From assembly GCA_002682825.1 (NCBI GenBank), contig NOKP01000002.1, forward strand, positions 5,252,309-5,316,308: a DNA stretch of 64,000 bases. Reading direction: 5' to 3'. This stretch comes from Neonectria sp. B-13 (taxonomy: Eukaryota; Ascomycota; Sordariomycetes; Hypocreales; Nectriaceae). Made by a program: the position numbers and the translations under genes. A model generated the notes under the pieces. The model was not told the origin of the DNA and did no database searches. It worked only from the letters and a program-made list of their open reading frames with translations. This document shows positions 31,515-41,956 of the stretch, piece by piece (within the stretch, counting starts at the first letter, position 1; every line of letters begins with the position of its first letter).

Positions 31515-32360
31515 ATGACCACTCAACGTACGCAGATCAATTGCGCGGGAATCATCGCCGTCCTGGAGGGCAAGAATCATCTCAGCCTCCCGGAAGGTCT
31601 CGTCTCAAGCAGCTCGTTGGCTGAGCTCAACACGCGTGTCAGACGTCTCGAATCTCACTATGGCATCACGCTGCCACCTCCCAGCCTGGGCCCGACGTGG
31701 GATTCCCTGGCATTGCGAATCTGCCGCATCCAGCAGAAGTCTCACGCCAGTAACCCCAAGATGAAAACCACCGACACCAGCTTCGCCTTCATGGTCCCTG
31801 ATAGCCTGGACGTCTCCATAGAGACCCTGCAGACCCTCTGCTTCGATCTCGGCAGGCGTCGCTCTGTACCCTTTCCCGCAGCAGCAGCGATGCCGTGGCC
31901 CAAGTGCGCGAACGATGAGGAGATGCTGGATGTCATTCGGCAGAGGATGTGCCACTCCGCAGGGGCGCACAGGATACTAGTGACACCCATCCCCATCACG
32001 CGCATTGAGATATATGCCCAACTCGTTGGACTGACGCTCAAACTCGAAGAGCCAGAGCGTCAGGCTCTTCCCGGTATGCCTGGTATGCCTGGACCTGGGG
32101 GTCGCCCAGGTGTGATGAAGAAGGCATGCTGCGGCTGTTGCCTCTGCTACTGCCACAACAACGTCCAAGCGGGGCGTCCGGTGTTACCTCCAGACACTAG
32201 AAGGGGGTTCTCGAACATTATCAACGTTAAGCCGCCGAGACGCAAGAAGACTTTTGGCTTTGGGTGGCTGAAAAAGCTGGCGTTCTGGCGACGATCCAAG
32301 GATGATGATGACTGGTCATCCACCACAAGCAGGACATCGAGCACAATTGTGGACCTCTAG
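31515..32360 (+). CDS. uncharacterised protein with collagen-like and Cys-rich segments
   Basis: A single exon of 281 residues from the ATG at 31515 (context CAAGATGACC). The frame stays open 59 codons further upstream, but that part is not protein-like. I do not recognise the family. Residues 1-180 look like a mixed alpha/beta domain with paired repeats of the type SLAELNTRVRRLESHYGITLP. Residues 185-199 are a short collagen-like stretch (PGMPGMPGPGGRPG), followed by a cluster of six Cys in nine residues (CCGCCLCYC, 205-213), a possible palmitoylation or metal-binding site. A basic aromatic segment (FGFGWLKKLAFWRR, 247-260) comes next, then an acidic Ser/Thr-rich end. Together these suggest a membrane-tethered cytosolic protein; this is inference. 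Confidence 0.7.
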   Translation: MTTQRTQINCAGIIAVLEGKNHLSLPEGLVSSSSLAELNTRVRRLESHYGITLPPPSLGPTWDSLALRICRIQQKSHASNPKMKTTDTSFAFMVPDSLDVSIETLQTLCFDLGRRRSVPFPAAAAMPWPKCANDEEMLDVIRQRMCHSAGAHRILVTPIPITRIEIYAQLVGLTLKLEEPERQALPGMPGMPGPGGRPGVMKKACCGCCLCYCHNNVQAGRPVLPPDTRRGFSNIINVKPPRRKKTFGFGWLKKLAFWRRSKDDDDWSSTTSRTSSTIVDL

Positions 32361-32922
32361 AGGCAGTTCTGTATGCTTATAGGCTTATGTGTATTCTTTT
32401 GGGAAGCTTTGCGCGAGATGTGGTATTACTACAGAGATGGCGTGAGGATACGGACCTTCCTTTTAGCTTTAATCCCTTAGGTATCTTCTCCAAAATGGAC
32501 TTGAACTTCTCTCATAAACACAGGTCACTTCATCTACATCGTGGAAATGTCGAATTCCATTTCGAAAAATCTTTCAGTTGAAAGAATGAGTGGTCTGTCT
32601 AGGCGACTTGCAAAAACATCTCGTGATTGACAAGGATATCCATTTTCCCATCCATTTTGGTGGACAGCTCGAGTGTCTAGCCGCGCGGTGGCCAATGAGG
32701 ATCTCAATCGTTGACCAGGATCTAGCTTCGGAAATGCCAACCTTGTTAATTGTTGGTTGAGCATTAACGCAATCCCCCTGAATCTTTTTGTCCTTCAAGC
32801 CTTCAGCAAAATTCTTCCAACTGTCCCTGAGGACCCCGGATACGCCACCCACCTCCTGGTTCTCTGCACCCGTGTCTAGTTCAGCCACAGGCCCTGCCCG
32901 AGGTGGTTCAATCTCAGTCGCG
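32361..32922 (+). promoter_or_regulatory. intergenic upstream of the thioredoxin-like gene
   Basis: 562 bases with no independent gene. The downstream reading frame is open back to about 32788, but the first in-frame ATG is at 32923. Confidence 0.35.
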
Positions 32923-34188
32923 ATGCTGGGCTGTCTGCGGCCCGTATGGAGCCTGCTGAAGGCCCTCTTCCTCATCTCCTTGCCCGTCACCTTCTTCCCC
33001 TTCTTGAACGGCCTCATAGAAGGCGCTTTCGCGGCAAAGTACCTGAAGCAAAGCGAGTTTGATGCCGCCCGCTACTTCCGAGAGGATATTGTGGCCAAGC
33101 AGTTCTCTGAGTACATTTCCGGCCCCGGCGTTCCCAACATCCTTGACACAGCAGTTCTTCCGCCGTTCCACGTTGTGAGACTTCAAGACCCCACGAGCTG
33201 GTGGGAGAAGCTTGGCCTGGAAAGGCCCGAATTTGACAAGGAGGCATACCCTCCCTACGGCACAGATGACCCGTACAAGCTTCCAAGCTTAAATGGCTTG
33301 TACAGACGGACCAGCATGTCCGAAGAGAGTGGGCCGTGGCATCATTGGGTGTATGCTTCTGCGCAGTCCTGGCATTTTGAAGGGCGCATGATAGACGAGT
33401 GGGATAAGGTGTTTGAAGATCTGATTCAGTATCATTACGCCAACCACTCAGTTTCATCTGCTGGCTTCCATTACATATCTTGTCCCCACAGCTTTCTATG
33501 CGCTTCTTGGAGAGTCAACGGCCCAGCTCTTCTGCATTTCACGACGGAGGATCCTGACGCGGACAAGGTCAGCTTGACCATAGCGGAGAAATTGAATCCC
33601 GGCTACGATGCAGTTACGGTCCGCATCATCGAATTTCCCATGAGGGAACCAGGGAACCTCGGATTGCCCGGCGTCTTCCCTAGTTACTTCAACCAACTGC
33701 GAGCTGTCACAGCAACTTCTTCCGCCTGGTCAATACATCCGCCGTACAACGACCTAGAGCAGTTTATACGCCGTGTCGTCGACATCTGCGACGAGTCAGC
33801 AATTGCTTATACTTGGACATATGGCCTGCTGGTCAAGTGGGAGAATGCTGTGATGTCGACACTGGACTTCGAGGACGCAGTCACACCACTGCTTGCGCGG
33901 CTCGTGGCAATATTCCTATCGGGCGGAGCTCGAGTCGCTGGTTATAAAGTCTTGCATGAGGCCGCTAGGTTGCTGGGTTACGAAGAAATCGAAAGCTCCG
34001 AGTCCGAGGGAGATGTTGACCACGAGGCTCTTGCGCAGCAAGCTCTTGACAGTCTTGCAGATGAAAATGGCGGCGAGTCTATCTTGAAAGGGACCGACAC
34101 TTGGGGTGTGGTGTTAGATGCGGTGAGGGCACAGGCAGCGCAAAAAGCGAAAGAAGAGGAAGACGAGGGTACGCCAGATCCATCATAG
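32923..34188 (+). CDS. uncharacterised membrane-anchored protein with thioredoxin-like region
   Basis: A single exon of 421 residues. A hydrophobic helix at about residues 8-33 (WSLLKALFLISLPVTFFPFL) near the N-terminus suggests a signal anchor. The central part contains FHYISCPHSFLCASW (Cys187, Cys193, Trp196), then VNGPALLHFTTE. This CX5C-W arrangement occurs in a family of fungal hypothetical proteins with a thioredoxin-like fold, though it is not the classic CXXC active site, so oxidoreductase activity is doubtful. The last 60 residues are highly acidic and end with KAKEEEDEGTPDPS. The start at 32923 precedes the helix directly. It follows the Cys-rich gene on the same strand. Confidence 0.75.
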   Translation: MLGCLRPVWSLLKALFLISLPVTFFPFLNGLIEGAFAAKYLKQSEFDAARYFREDIVAKQFSEYISGPGVPNILDTAVLPPFHVVRLQDPTSWWEKLGLERPEFDKEAYPPYGTDDPYKLPSLNGLYRRTSMSEESGPWHHWVYASAQSWHFEGRMIDEWDKVFEDLIQYHYANHSVSSAGFHYISCPHSFLCASWRVNGPALLHFTTEDPDADKVSLTIAEKLNPGYDAVTVRIIEFPMREPGNLGLPGVFPSYFNQLRAVTATSSAWSIHPPYNDLEQFIRRVVDICDESAIAYTWTYGLLVKWENAVMSTLDFEDAVTPLLARLVAIFLSGGARVAGYKVLHEAARLLGYEEIESSESEGDVDHEALAQQALDSLADENGGESILKGTDTWGVVLDAVRAQAAQKAKEEEDEGTPDPS

Positions 34189-34532
34189 CATTGACACAGG
34201 AGTCCTCAGTAGCTCTTCTAGCATGTTTCTATAGTCTCAGCTCTTACAAATTCATCCGAACGATGCGAATATAAGCACTAGTCGTACCGAACCTGGTCTT
34301 GAATTTGGTTGAATCTTGAAGTCTGCTTCCTAGCACTGCTTGCTCCCTGGCACGGCTTGCTTCCTTACAGCTGTTCTACAACTTGGGGGAAGCTGTTCTG
34401 GAAACATTAGTATGCTGTGGTTCTCAAAATTATCACGGCCCATAGGCTCAGGCTGGCTCTTAGGTCAAGTTGGATCTTATTGCTCGTCTTTTTGCGAGGC
34501 TTGCACAGCGACATACGCCACGTCTCACAGCC
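34189..34532. other. convergent intergenic region
   Basis: 344 bases between convergent stops; no gene seen. A local direct duplication of the words TGCTTCCTAGCAC/TGCTTGCTCCCTGGCAC near 34322-34352 is imperfect. Confidence 0.35.
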
Positions 34533-35633
34533 TCAACCTGGATGACCGTCCCGCCAGGATCCGATGAACAAATGCTCAACAAGGATGATCTCATCACCCT
34601 TCTCATGTGTTTGGTCTTGCGGCAACCAGCCAAAGCTATCCTTGGGCAGAACCAGCACATCGCCAATCAACCTGGGCTCTTCGAGGTTATCTAACTCATT
34701 GCCAGTGTGCTCTACATTCGTCATGTTCTTGAAGTAATCCATCATGACTTTGGTGAAGGCAAAAGGCCCGGTAGTGGTCATGACCTCTTCGAATGTTATT
34801 CCATCTCCTGGCTGCTTGGACTCGATCAGGTGCTGCAGGTCTCTGGTCACTTGGTCGACGAGGGTCTTGATGGCTGGATGCCCCGGCTTAGCCAGGACGG
34901 TGTACTGGCATAGTTGAACAGAATATGGTGAGCCGGGCCAGATGGGCTCTTTATGGTGGTCATTCTCGATGCCAATGACCAGATTGACTGAGTCTTGGTA
35001 CTGTTCAGGGATCCATTGGGAAACGGGTTGGTGCGGGTAGACGTCGATGTCGGCCCACACGCCCCCTTCCTCAAGCAAAATGAGGTATCTCAAAAAGTCG
35101 GCCTTCAAAATAGGATCCTGCAAGCTGATAAAGACCTTCCAGATTGTTGGATCGAAGCGGGCTCGAACGTAGGCATCATTGTTGGCATCTGTAATACGCT
35201 CGTATCGCCATTCGGGATTGACCGCCCGCCATTGGTGGGGGAAGCCGACTGTTCGACCTGTTGGGTCTTCTGCGTCGTCCTTCCAGCTCTGCCAGATCTT
35301 GGAGGGGAAAGGCTGCGCAGAGAGGAGGGGTTGCGACGCCGGCTCCAGCTCCGGCTCTGGCTCCGGCTCTGGCTCTGGCTTAGAAACTTGCGTATTTGAA
35401 GGCGCTGGTGGTGGCGGCGGCGGTGGTTGCTGCAAGGCGTTTGCTACGGGGGATGATGCATGTTAGCTTTCAAGGCTCCGCCAAGGACAGCGTAAGGCGG
35501 GGAAGGGTTTGGTCATTTCCAACGCACAATCGGCTAGAGCAGGGTACGAGTAGTGGCCGAACAAGAGGATCGTCAGCGCGATGCCTGCCAGCAGCGCATA
35601 CACGTATTTCTTGGGTATCGTCGACAGCAACAT
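34533..35633 (-). CDS. type II membrane GT32-like glycosyltransferase (Och1-type DXD)
   Basis: Exons 35633..35528 and 35443..34533 give 338 residues. A short cytosolic N-terminus and one signal-anchor helix (residues about 10-27) predict a Golgi type II protein. The stem has a run of seven Pro followed by alternating Pro-Glu residues (about 41-70). The catalytic domain starts at PSKIWQSWKDD and contains the sugar-nucleotide block ADFLRYLILLEEGGVWADID with the DXD motif at 167-169, as in Och1-type alpha-1,6-mannosyltransferases and other GT32 enzymes. The donor sugar is unknown. The intron (GTGCGT...CGTAG, 84 nt) lies in the stem and joins LAD to SNALQQ in frame. The C-terminal domain ends with EHLFIGSWRDG. 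Confidence 0.85.
35330..35425. repeat. hexanucleotide and GGC-rich coding repeats in the GT32 stem
   Basis: On the plus strand, units GGCTCC/GGCTCT repeat about seven times (35340-35380), then GGCGGCGGCGG-type repeats. On the minus strand they encode the Glu-Pro alternation and the poly-Pro run. Length variation keeps frame only in steps of three. Confidence 0.75.
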
Positions 35634-36522
35634 GGTGGTCCTGCGCAGAGTGCTGAATTGATGAAATTGGACAAGAGTCTGAGGCTGAGAATCGCGACCG
35701 CGACCGCGCGCGCGCTTACGGCACCCGGATGCGACATGATAAGAGACCTCGTTATGGATATGTGCATGCAAGATTGCAAACGTTAAATCCGCTAGCTCTT
35801 ACATCATGCAAAGCAACCTCACCTTTTCAAGGAGGAATGCAGGTCAATGCTACCAATGAGAACAGCTTATCCGTAGGATTCAATCCTTCCACTCCTAGAG
35901 TAGAGGCTTTTAGATCAGCCGTTTCAAGCTAGTCCTAGGGGGGGTCCTCCAAGCAATTGTAAACCATGCAACATTGGACAGGAGAGGAACAAGTAGTTGG
36001 CAATTCGCCAGTGTGCTCACCTGTAAGAGGTACATTCCAATAATGTGCTCTGAGAAAGGTTCGAGGGCAAGTTCGTCAAGTCACCAACCAAGGGAGTTCA
36101 GGACCGGGTAAAGCCCAAGTGCACTCCGTACTGGGTGTGGAAGTCTCGGCAATTGCCAGTGATAGAAGCCGTGCAACTTTCGGAATAGCGGCCTTGACGA
36201 AGACACCCAAAGTTGACAGGAAGAAAGATTTGCTGGTCAGTTTTTCTTGTCTTCTTGCAATTTCGAGACGCGTTTTCTTCCCGCCGGTGCCCTTTCGGCG
36301 TAAAAGACGACTGCTGCGGTAGGGTAGGAAGATGCTAGCTATCCTTCGAAGCAATACGCTTGGTTTTATTTCAGTTTTGGAAGCATAAAATATGCATCAC
36401 TTTAAGGTCCCAAAATGTTTACAGTCAATGTCCCTTTTTGTTAATTCTTGCCAAGCGCTGATACTATATACATGCTTAGACTCTCAGCTAAACAGCCCAA
36501 TTAACTTCGGACTCCAACAGTT
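35634..36522. other. intergenic, no gene seen
   Basis: 889 bases containing the GT32 promoter. A short run CGCGACCGCGACCGCGCGCGCGC at about 35694-35716 is a local CG repeat. No supported coding frame. Confidence 0.35.
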
Positions 36523-38771
36523 TCAATACTCATCAAACCAAGCTCCGGGCATCCGACTCTGAAATTTCAGTCTCTTCACGTACCCTGCCTTGTATGCATT
36601 TTTTGCCTGCTTGCGCTCGAATCGACTCTCCATGAGGTTGCACGCACGATCCAACCCAATCCACTCCGCTTGCTCATCCCGTTCACTTGATAGGCCATAT
36701 CTTCGAAGGCGATACAGACCTCCTCGGTCAAGCGGCGGGTAGACGGGGTAGCTTGGTACTTCGGATGTCTGCCAGGGACCGGAGGAAAGTCTTCCCCATA
36801 CGGGGTCCTTCCAGGCTCGGTGCTTCTCTGTGGTATTATGCCCCGGAAATCTAACGCCAAATGAGCTAACCTGCTTCAAATGGGGGAACTCGGCAAAGAG
36901 CTCGCGCACGGGGCATGATTCGGCGATTGTCTCGATCCAGCAAGGCAGCCTTTTACCTCTTGAATCTTGAACAACGAACTCCCTCGAGTATAATGTCTCA
37001 TTTTCCATCCACTGAGAACAATGTTCCTTGTCCCATTTTGAAGCACAGTGCTCGATCTCTACCTCCAGGTAATGCTGGATTTCAACACCAGCTTGCTCCA
37101 AGAGGTTCAGCCAGAGTTGGACATCTTCTAGGGCTTTGTTCGTAGTATCAGCTCTGTCTAAGATGACGTATAGAGCGCTGAACCCGCCATTGCTGTCCAA
37201 TACACTCAGCCAATCTGTGGTGTGTATATCCAGCCCGTTTGAGACGGCCTGTAAAATGACGGGTGCCCATCCTTCGACATTATAGGTTTCGAATGGCGGA
37301 GTGTTTCTTTTCAGAAAGGCCTCAACAACTTGGACCCATATGCACAGGTTGAACGGCGCCCAGAGGCCAGAGTGAAAAGGCCTACAGGTATCTATGCATG
37401 CGCTGATATAATCTGGCTCATAGATGCGGTGTATGAGATTATCAAACTCGAAAGGCGCAAGCAAATTCCCTCGCAGATTAATGTAGGCGCACGCACAGCG
37501 CGGATCTGTTGATAGTACCGTAAACCTATTTTTCCCACTATTAGGAGACATGTGGGGTCTAATGGTTTCAACTTGTCAGCTTCATTTGTCAAATAAAACA
37601 AAGCATCGTTCCGTGAGATTCTTCAGACCTTTGGGAGATGTCAGGAATTTGGTACAACAAGAATTGATAGATATCATACGCCTTGTACACTGCGGCCATC
37701 TATCACTAATCATCAACGGTGAATATTCAGACAGATATGACATGCTGTCACTCACTCCAAGTAACGAGTTCTCCGAGTTCGCGGACCAATCCGTTGCCAC
37801 TTTTGTGGAGGGTGTGATCAGACCTTCGCTAAAAAGGGCTTGGAGTTTCTCTAGGTTCGGGGACATCATGGCATACATGAACCTAGTACTGAGCTCATTT
37901 GATCCATCAGTAACGTCCAACACGTGTGGAAATTGAAGAGAAATGGATAAAGGGCTAAGAGAGCCTCGTTGCACAGATATCTTCACGAAAAGGCCGAATA
38001 AGGGCGAGCCAGCAAGGAATGAAAAGTCTTCCTGGGAATCTGGAAGCTTTGAACGGTTCATGGTAGTCCGTCTTTTTCGTATCTTGGTCTGCTCAAGGTA
38101 AAGCACAGAATACCATCTTTGTTTCCAATGCTCAACCCGAATGTCTAGGTAGCCACTAGCCTGATGAAGCTTGACTTGCTGTGTACCGGGCATTTTGCCA
38201 TTTGTGTCCTGGCTATCACAATTCACAGGAGTAATAGTAAGAGTTTCCCGAGATTGTACAGGCGGCCTCAGATTCATGACGCTGTAGATGTTAAGACTGG
38301 GCTCATGTCAGGTAGCTACGGAGTATAGACTTGCAGTAGGTTTGTGGTCATATGTAATTGAAGCGACTTGATTGACTGGTCCAGATCGTCATTGCACTGT
38401 CTTATTGTGCTTCTATGCTGTAGGAATAATGTTCCCATAGTGTTGAAGGGGCGACGTTTCCTGGTCAGACCGGCTGTGATGCTGTTGATGACGTTGTGAA
38501 ACTGCAAGACCTTGTCCCGGCAGTCGGTCATAGTTCTGTGCAATTTTTTGAGCAATATTGCATCCCATGGTTTAGGAGCTTGCTCGTAGCAGTCAAGTGC
38601 AACCTCAAGCGAGTAGCAGATAGCTTCTATGTCGTCAAGCTTGTCCGAGAGATTGGAGAGCTCCTTGGCAGCTGACTTGTAAGTGGCGATCAACTTTTGG
38701 ATGGCTGCTGTAGTTTGCACCAGTTGCATCGCCAGGGAGACGACACCAAATGCAAGAGATGCGGGATCCAT
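36523..38771 (-). CDS. protein with fungal STAND N-terminal domain and ankyrin-like region
   Basis: Four exons join in frame to 694 residues: 38771..38320, 38281..37756, 37699..37629 and 37558..36523. The N-terminus (MDPASLAFGVVSLAMQLVQT, then SDKLDDIEAICYSLEVALD) is the helical Fungal_N-type domain found at the start of NLR-like STAND proteins and of NACHT-less relatives. There is no NACHT or NB-ARC domain. The middle contains segments reminiscent of ankyrin repeats (SPNLEKLQALFSEG, MAAVYKAYDIYQFLLYQ). The C-terminal 340 residues have no assigned domain. Intron 1 is only 38 nt and intron 3 uses a weak GTCTGA donor, so the exon structure is provisional, yet all phases agree. By family it may act in non-self sensing or cell death; it adjoins a HET gene on the same strand. 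Confidence 0.62.
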
Positions 38772-39251
38772 TGTGAATGAAGACGATACGGAAACAAATG
38801 GCTGCCGAGGATGAAAGGGCGAAGTTGATGGGAAATATCAGGCTGTGCGCGGGGTTCCAAGCCACGTCTCACCCATTACCACCGATCAAGTCAGCCCAAT
38901 GCTCATTTTCAAGCAAAGCGCAGCCAGTCTTCTCTTTTATTGGACGGTTTCCTGTCAGGCTCCCTAGTAGGCTGTGTCATGTTCCCGACGCTGATGCATG
39001 GGTGACGTATGTAGTAATCGCCTTGTTTCAACTGCTTGGACTGCCAGGCCCTTAACCAGGCTGTAGAGCCGAGGTCTTTTTACCACCAGCATTTGGGACT
39101 ATCCTGAAATTGACGTTCATTGCCAAATCCTTTTTAACGGCCCACAATCTATGTAACCGGTATTGGTTGATAAACATAGTTCTAATGCCGTTACTATTGG
39201 TGTCTATAAAATAGAGTAAGAGTATGTTTAGACATAGGACGGCAGTACCAT
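38772..39251. other. intergenic between STAND-N and HET genes
   Basis: 480 bases between two minus-strand genes. It holds the promoter of the STAND-N gene and the 3' flank of the HET gene. No further gene seen. Confidence 0.35.
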
Positions 39252-41201
39252 TTAATAGATATCAAATCTCACGTGTGTCGGCTCAGTCTTCAAGAACTCG
39301 CCATCCATAATTCCGTCCACATATGCATCCCCCATGAAGTCAAAGGCGTTGTTGGTCTTCTTATCTTCTCGAGGTCGCAGGATTATGGGGGCCCGCACAC
39401 CCCATAGCAGGGTCACCACATCCCCAGCTCGAACTACTCTATGGCCAAAGCCAAGCATGCCCTTTGCCGTCTTGAAAAGTATCTTTTCTTGACGGGTTAA
39501 AAAATCTCTTGGGTCCTCTAGTAAGCCTAGCTCAAGTGACCACATCTGTTCACTAAGCGTAGAATATTTTGGCCCCACGAAACCGAAGCTTTCCGGCCAG
39601 GCACGGATGAATTCGGTCTGGTCTTTGGTCAGAGCATTTAGGTCCATAGGTTCCCGACGGAGGACCTTGCGAAAGAGCTGAGCGACATCCTCTGAATTGA
39701 TATAAGGGTGATAGTGGCCCCTGAGGACGGTTCGCCAGATATAGTCCTCCGCTGGACCAGTTGAAGGACCTAGCCCAGTAAATTCGGAAACGGAAGTGAG
39801 CCATGAATCAGAAGGTATCGTCGCAGAAGGAGACTGCTGTAAAACCTCAGTGATTATATCGACCCTGCATCCAGGGCGCTGGAGAACCAAGGGGTTTCTG
39901 AAGTCGTCGTTCCATCCGGCGTGTGATGGCGGCGGCACGCCAGTGCAGCAGCTTCCCTTCCTGTGACCGAATGATGGCCGGAGCCCAGTGTGCCCGATCT
40001 GTCGCCAGTCGGGAACCCATCTTGGTAGGCCGTCCTGATTGTCAACCCTTGGCACGCAGCGATCAAGGTGATACACCTCAGAACCTGCATCCCCATCGCG
40101 AATAAACGCCTTTGTCACGGCAGAGAAGACATCAACGAATGACTTGGTATAATCTGCTCTTAAACCGATCTTGTCCCCGTTGGTGATGACGCCTAGTAAC
40201 GCAAAGACGATGTCGCGAGGATCAGTAGCAGTGTAGAACGGGCGCCCTGTGCGTAAGTAGCCGTCGGCCAAGATGTCAGCCAAAAGTACCGGCTGATGGC
40301 GCTGGAGTCTATGGCGCGTCGCGATAGGTTTCATTTCTACCCAAAGTACCCCAGAGGTACTCCGTGAGAAAAGCCGATACTCCGGATGAGAGTCGTAATA
40401 CCCTGCACTGGAGCAATAGCTTACAGCCGTCATGGCCGCGTCGAATGTGTCAAAAGAGGCCGTTTTCTCTCCGCACATGACAAGCGCATCTTTGGCAACG
40501 GCTACTTCTTGAATGACCCAAACCCGGCGCCAGTATTCCCTCTGCAGGAGGTTTACGATGCCAGACTCTAAAGGGCCGCTCTGAGAAGCTGTAGGTTTGA
40601 GACCGGCCTTCTGCAGTAGGTCAAAGAATCGAGTTGGTTCAGAACTCTCGACATGGCCGTGTGCATCTGAGTGCTGAGAGGGCGGCCGAGCAGCAATGTA
40701 CCTGTCCACCTCTTTCACAGGTCTCCAACAATGCTCTATCTGTAGAACTCCCAAGCTGAGCGCTTGAGTTCCCACGCGTGTGACAAAGTCCATGGCGCTA
40801 TCGCTTTCTGCATTTCCTGGGCCTAACCACACATGAACGACGTCGGCCTGAGCAAAGACAGAACGCATCTGGTCGACCTGCCAGCTCTTCTCCTCGAAGT
40901 CTCCTTGATGAATGCTGATGGAGTCGACCCAAAGCCATGAGCTGACTCCGTTGCGTTGAAGCTGATCGAGCGCGGCATAAAGATTGTGACCTATCGGGAG
41001 TGGCTCGCCGTTGATTCGAATTTGGACCGTATCTGTGGCCTCGCCCCAGACATATGATAATGCTGCATAGTGCGGAGCATTATTGACGAGGGACGCATGA
41101 CACAGTTCGAGTGCGATGTCCTGTGCGTGGTTGAGTTCGCTCGCAAACCGAACGAGTCTGATTTCGGCAGTTTCGCGGTTAAGAGGCTTATGGGAGAACA
41201 T
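39252..41201 (-). CDS. heterokaryon-incompatibility (HET) domain protein, large subtype
   Basis: A single exon of 649 residues starting at the ATG at 41201, directly before the LxxH-type N-terminus (MFSHKPLNRETAEIRLVRF). The HET domain lies within about residues 45-215: YAALSYVWGE (46-55), WLWVDSISIHQGDFEE (90-104, with Ile in place of the more usual Cys) and YWRRVWVIQEVAVAK. Later blocks (ATDPRDIVFALLGV, YTKSFVDVFSAVTKAFI) are typical of the 600-700-residue HET subgroup. The C-terminal region with GMLGFGHRVVRAGDVVTLLWG is also seen in that subgroup. It probably functions in vegetative incompatibility or related cell death. The open frame continues 21 codons upstream to an ATG at 41264, giving a hydrophobic leader that I consider fortuitous. 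Confidence 0.93.
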   Translation of the reverse strand: MFSHKPLNRETAEIRLVRFASELNHAQDIALELCHASLVNNAPHYAALSYVWGEATDTVQIRINGEPLPIGHNLYAALDQLQRNGVSSWLWVDSISIHQGDFEEKSWQVDQMRSVFAQADVVHVWLGPGNAESDSAMDFVTRVGTQALSLGVLQIEHCWRPVKEVDRYIAARPPSQHSDAHGHVESSEPTRFFDLLQKAGLKPTASQSGPLESGIVNLLQREYWRRVWVIQEVAVAKDALVMCGEKTASFDTFDAAMTAVSYCSSAGYYDSHPEYRLFSRSTSGVLWVEMKPIATRHRLQRHQPVLLADILADGYLRTGRPFYTATDPRDIVFALLGVITNGDKIGLRADYTKSFVDVFSAVTKAFIRDGDAGSEVYHLDRCVPRVDNQDGLPRWVPDWRQIGHTGLRPSFGHRKGSCCTGVPPPSHAGWNDDFRNPLVLQRPGCRVDIITEVLQQSPSATIPSDSWLTSVSEFTGLGPSTGPAEDYIWRTVLRGHYHPYINSEDVAQLFRKVLRREPMDLNALTKDQTEFIRAWPESFGFVGPKYSTLSEQMWSLELGLLEDPRDFLTRQEKILFKTAKGMLGFGHRVVRAGDVVTLLWGVRAPIILRPREDKKTNNAFDFMGDAYVDGIMDGEFLKTEPTHVRFDIY

Positions 41202-41956
41202 GGTGGCAGTGCCCAACAATGAGAGATGGAGTAGAAGCACATCTAAACAACAGAAATATGGCACATTAGGCGTTTACTTATTCAGCTATGGGTTCTATGA
41301 GTGGGTCTAGTGAAGGTCTCCTAGTAGCCGTTCAGTCCAATCGCGCACAGCATGAAACATGATCAGATATATTTCGCAAGTGTCATGCCTTGAGGGCGGA
41401 TACTCGTGGTCCCTCATTCGCGGATGCGAGGGCGGGTCGTACCTTGTCTTACTTGTGATTGGTCTCTTCAAAAGTCCCGCGTTGACTGTTGGTGATTGCA
41501 CAAGTGACGTGTTGCTTCCGTCCCCAATGTTTCAAAGGGCAGGTGAAGCTTTCCCGGAAATTTCGGCTGAGAATGCGGTGCGAACCTAACCCTTCTTAAA
41601 GGACCTAACCTGATCTCTAACGCCATGCCTCAGCCTAGCTTCAGCATTACTCTAACACGGAACTATGGGGGGACATCTATTGCCAGTAGTGTCGGGTTGA
41701 AAGAATAGATTATGGGCTAATCCCAACTACATGTTCAGCTGCCGCCGCCAGGTCTATCAGGCAACAAAGCCACCGCTACCACGAGTTACTCTAACAGAGC
41801 CACTGCCACGGCGGGTTTCTTCCAGACTTCATTTATCTCCATGAACGATGTTGATAATGGACGTCTGCCGCAGGCCATTTTGGCAATTGTCATTGTCCTT
41901 ATTCCTGCGTGCTCCCTGAAGACATCGTCGCTTCTACATATCGTATCTTCCGAGCC
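41202..41956. other. divergent intergenic region, no gene seen
   Basis: 755 bases between the HET gene start and the membrane-protein gene. Small open frames here have no motif. Confidence 0.35.
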
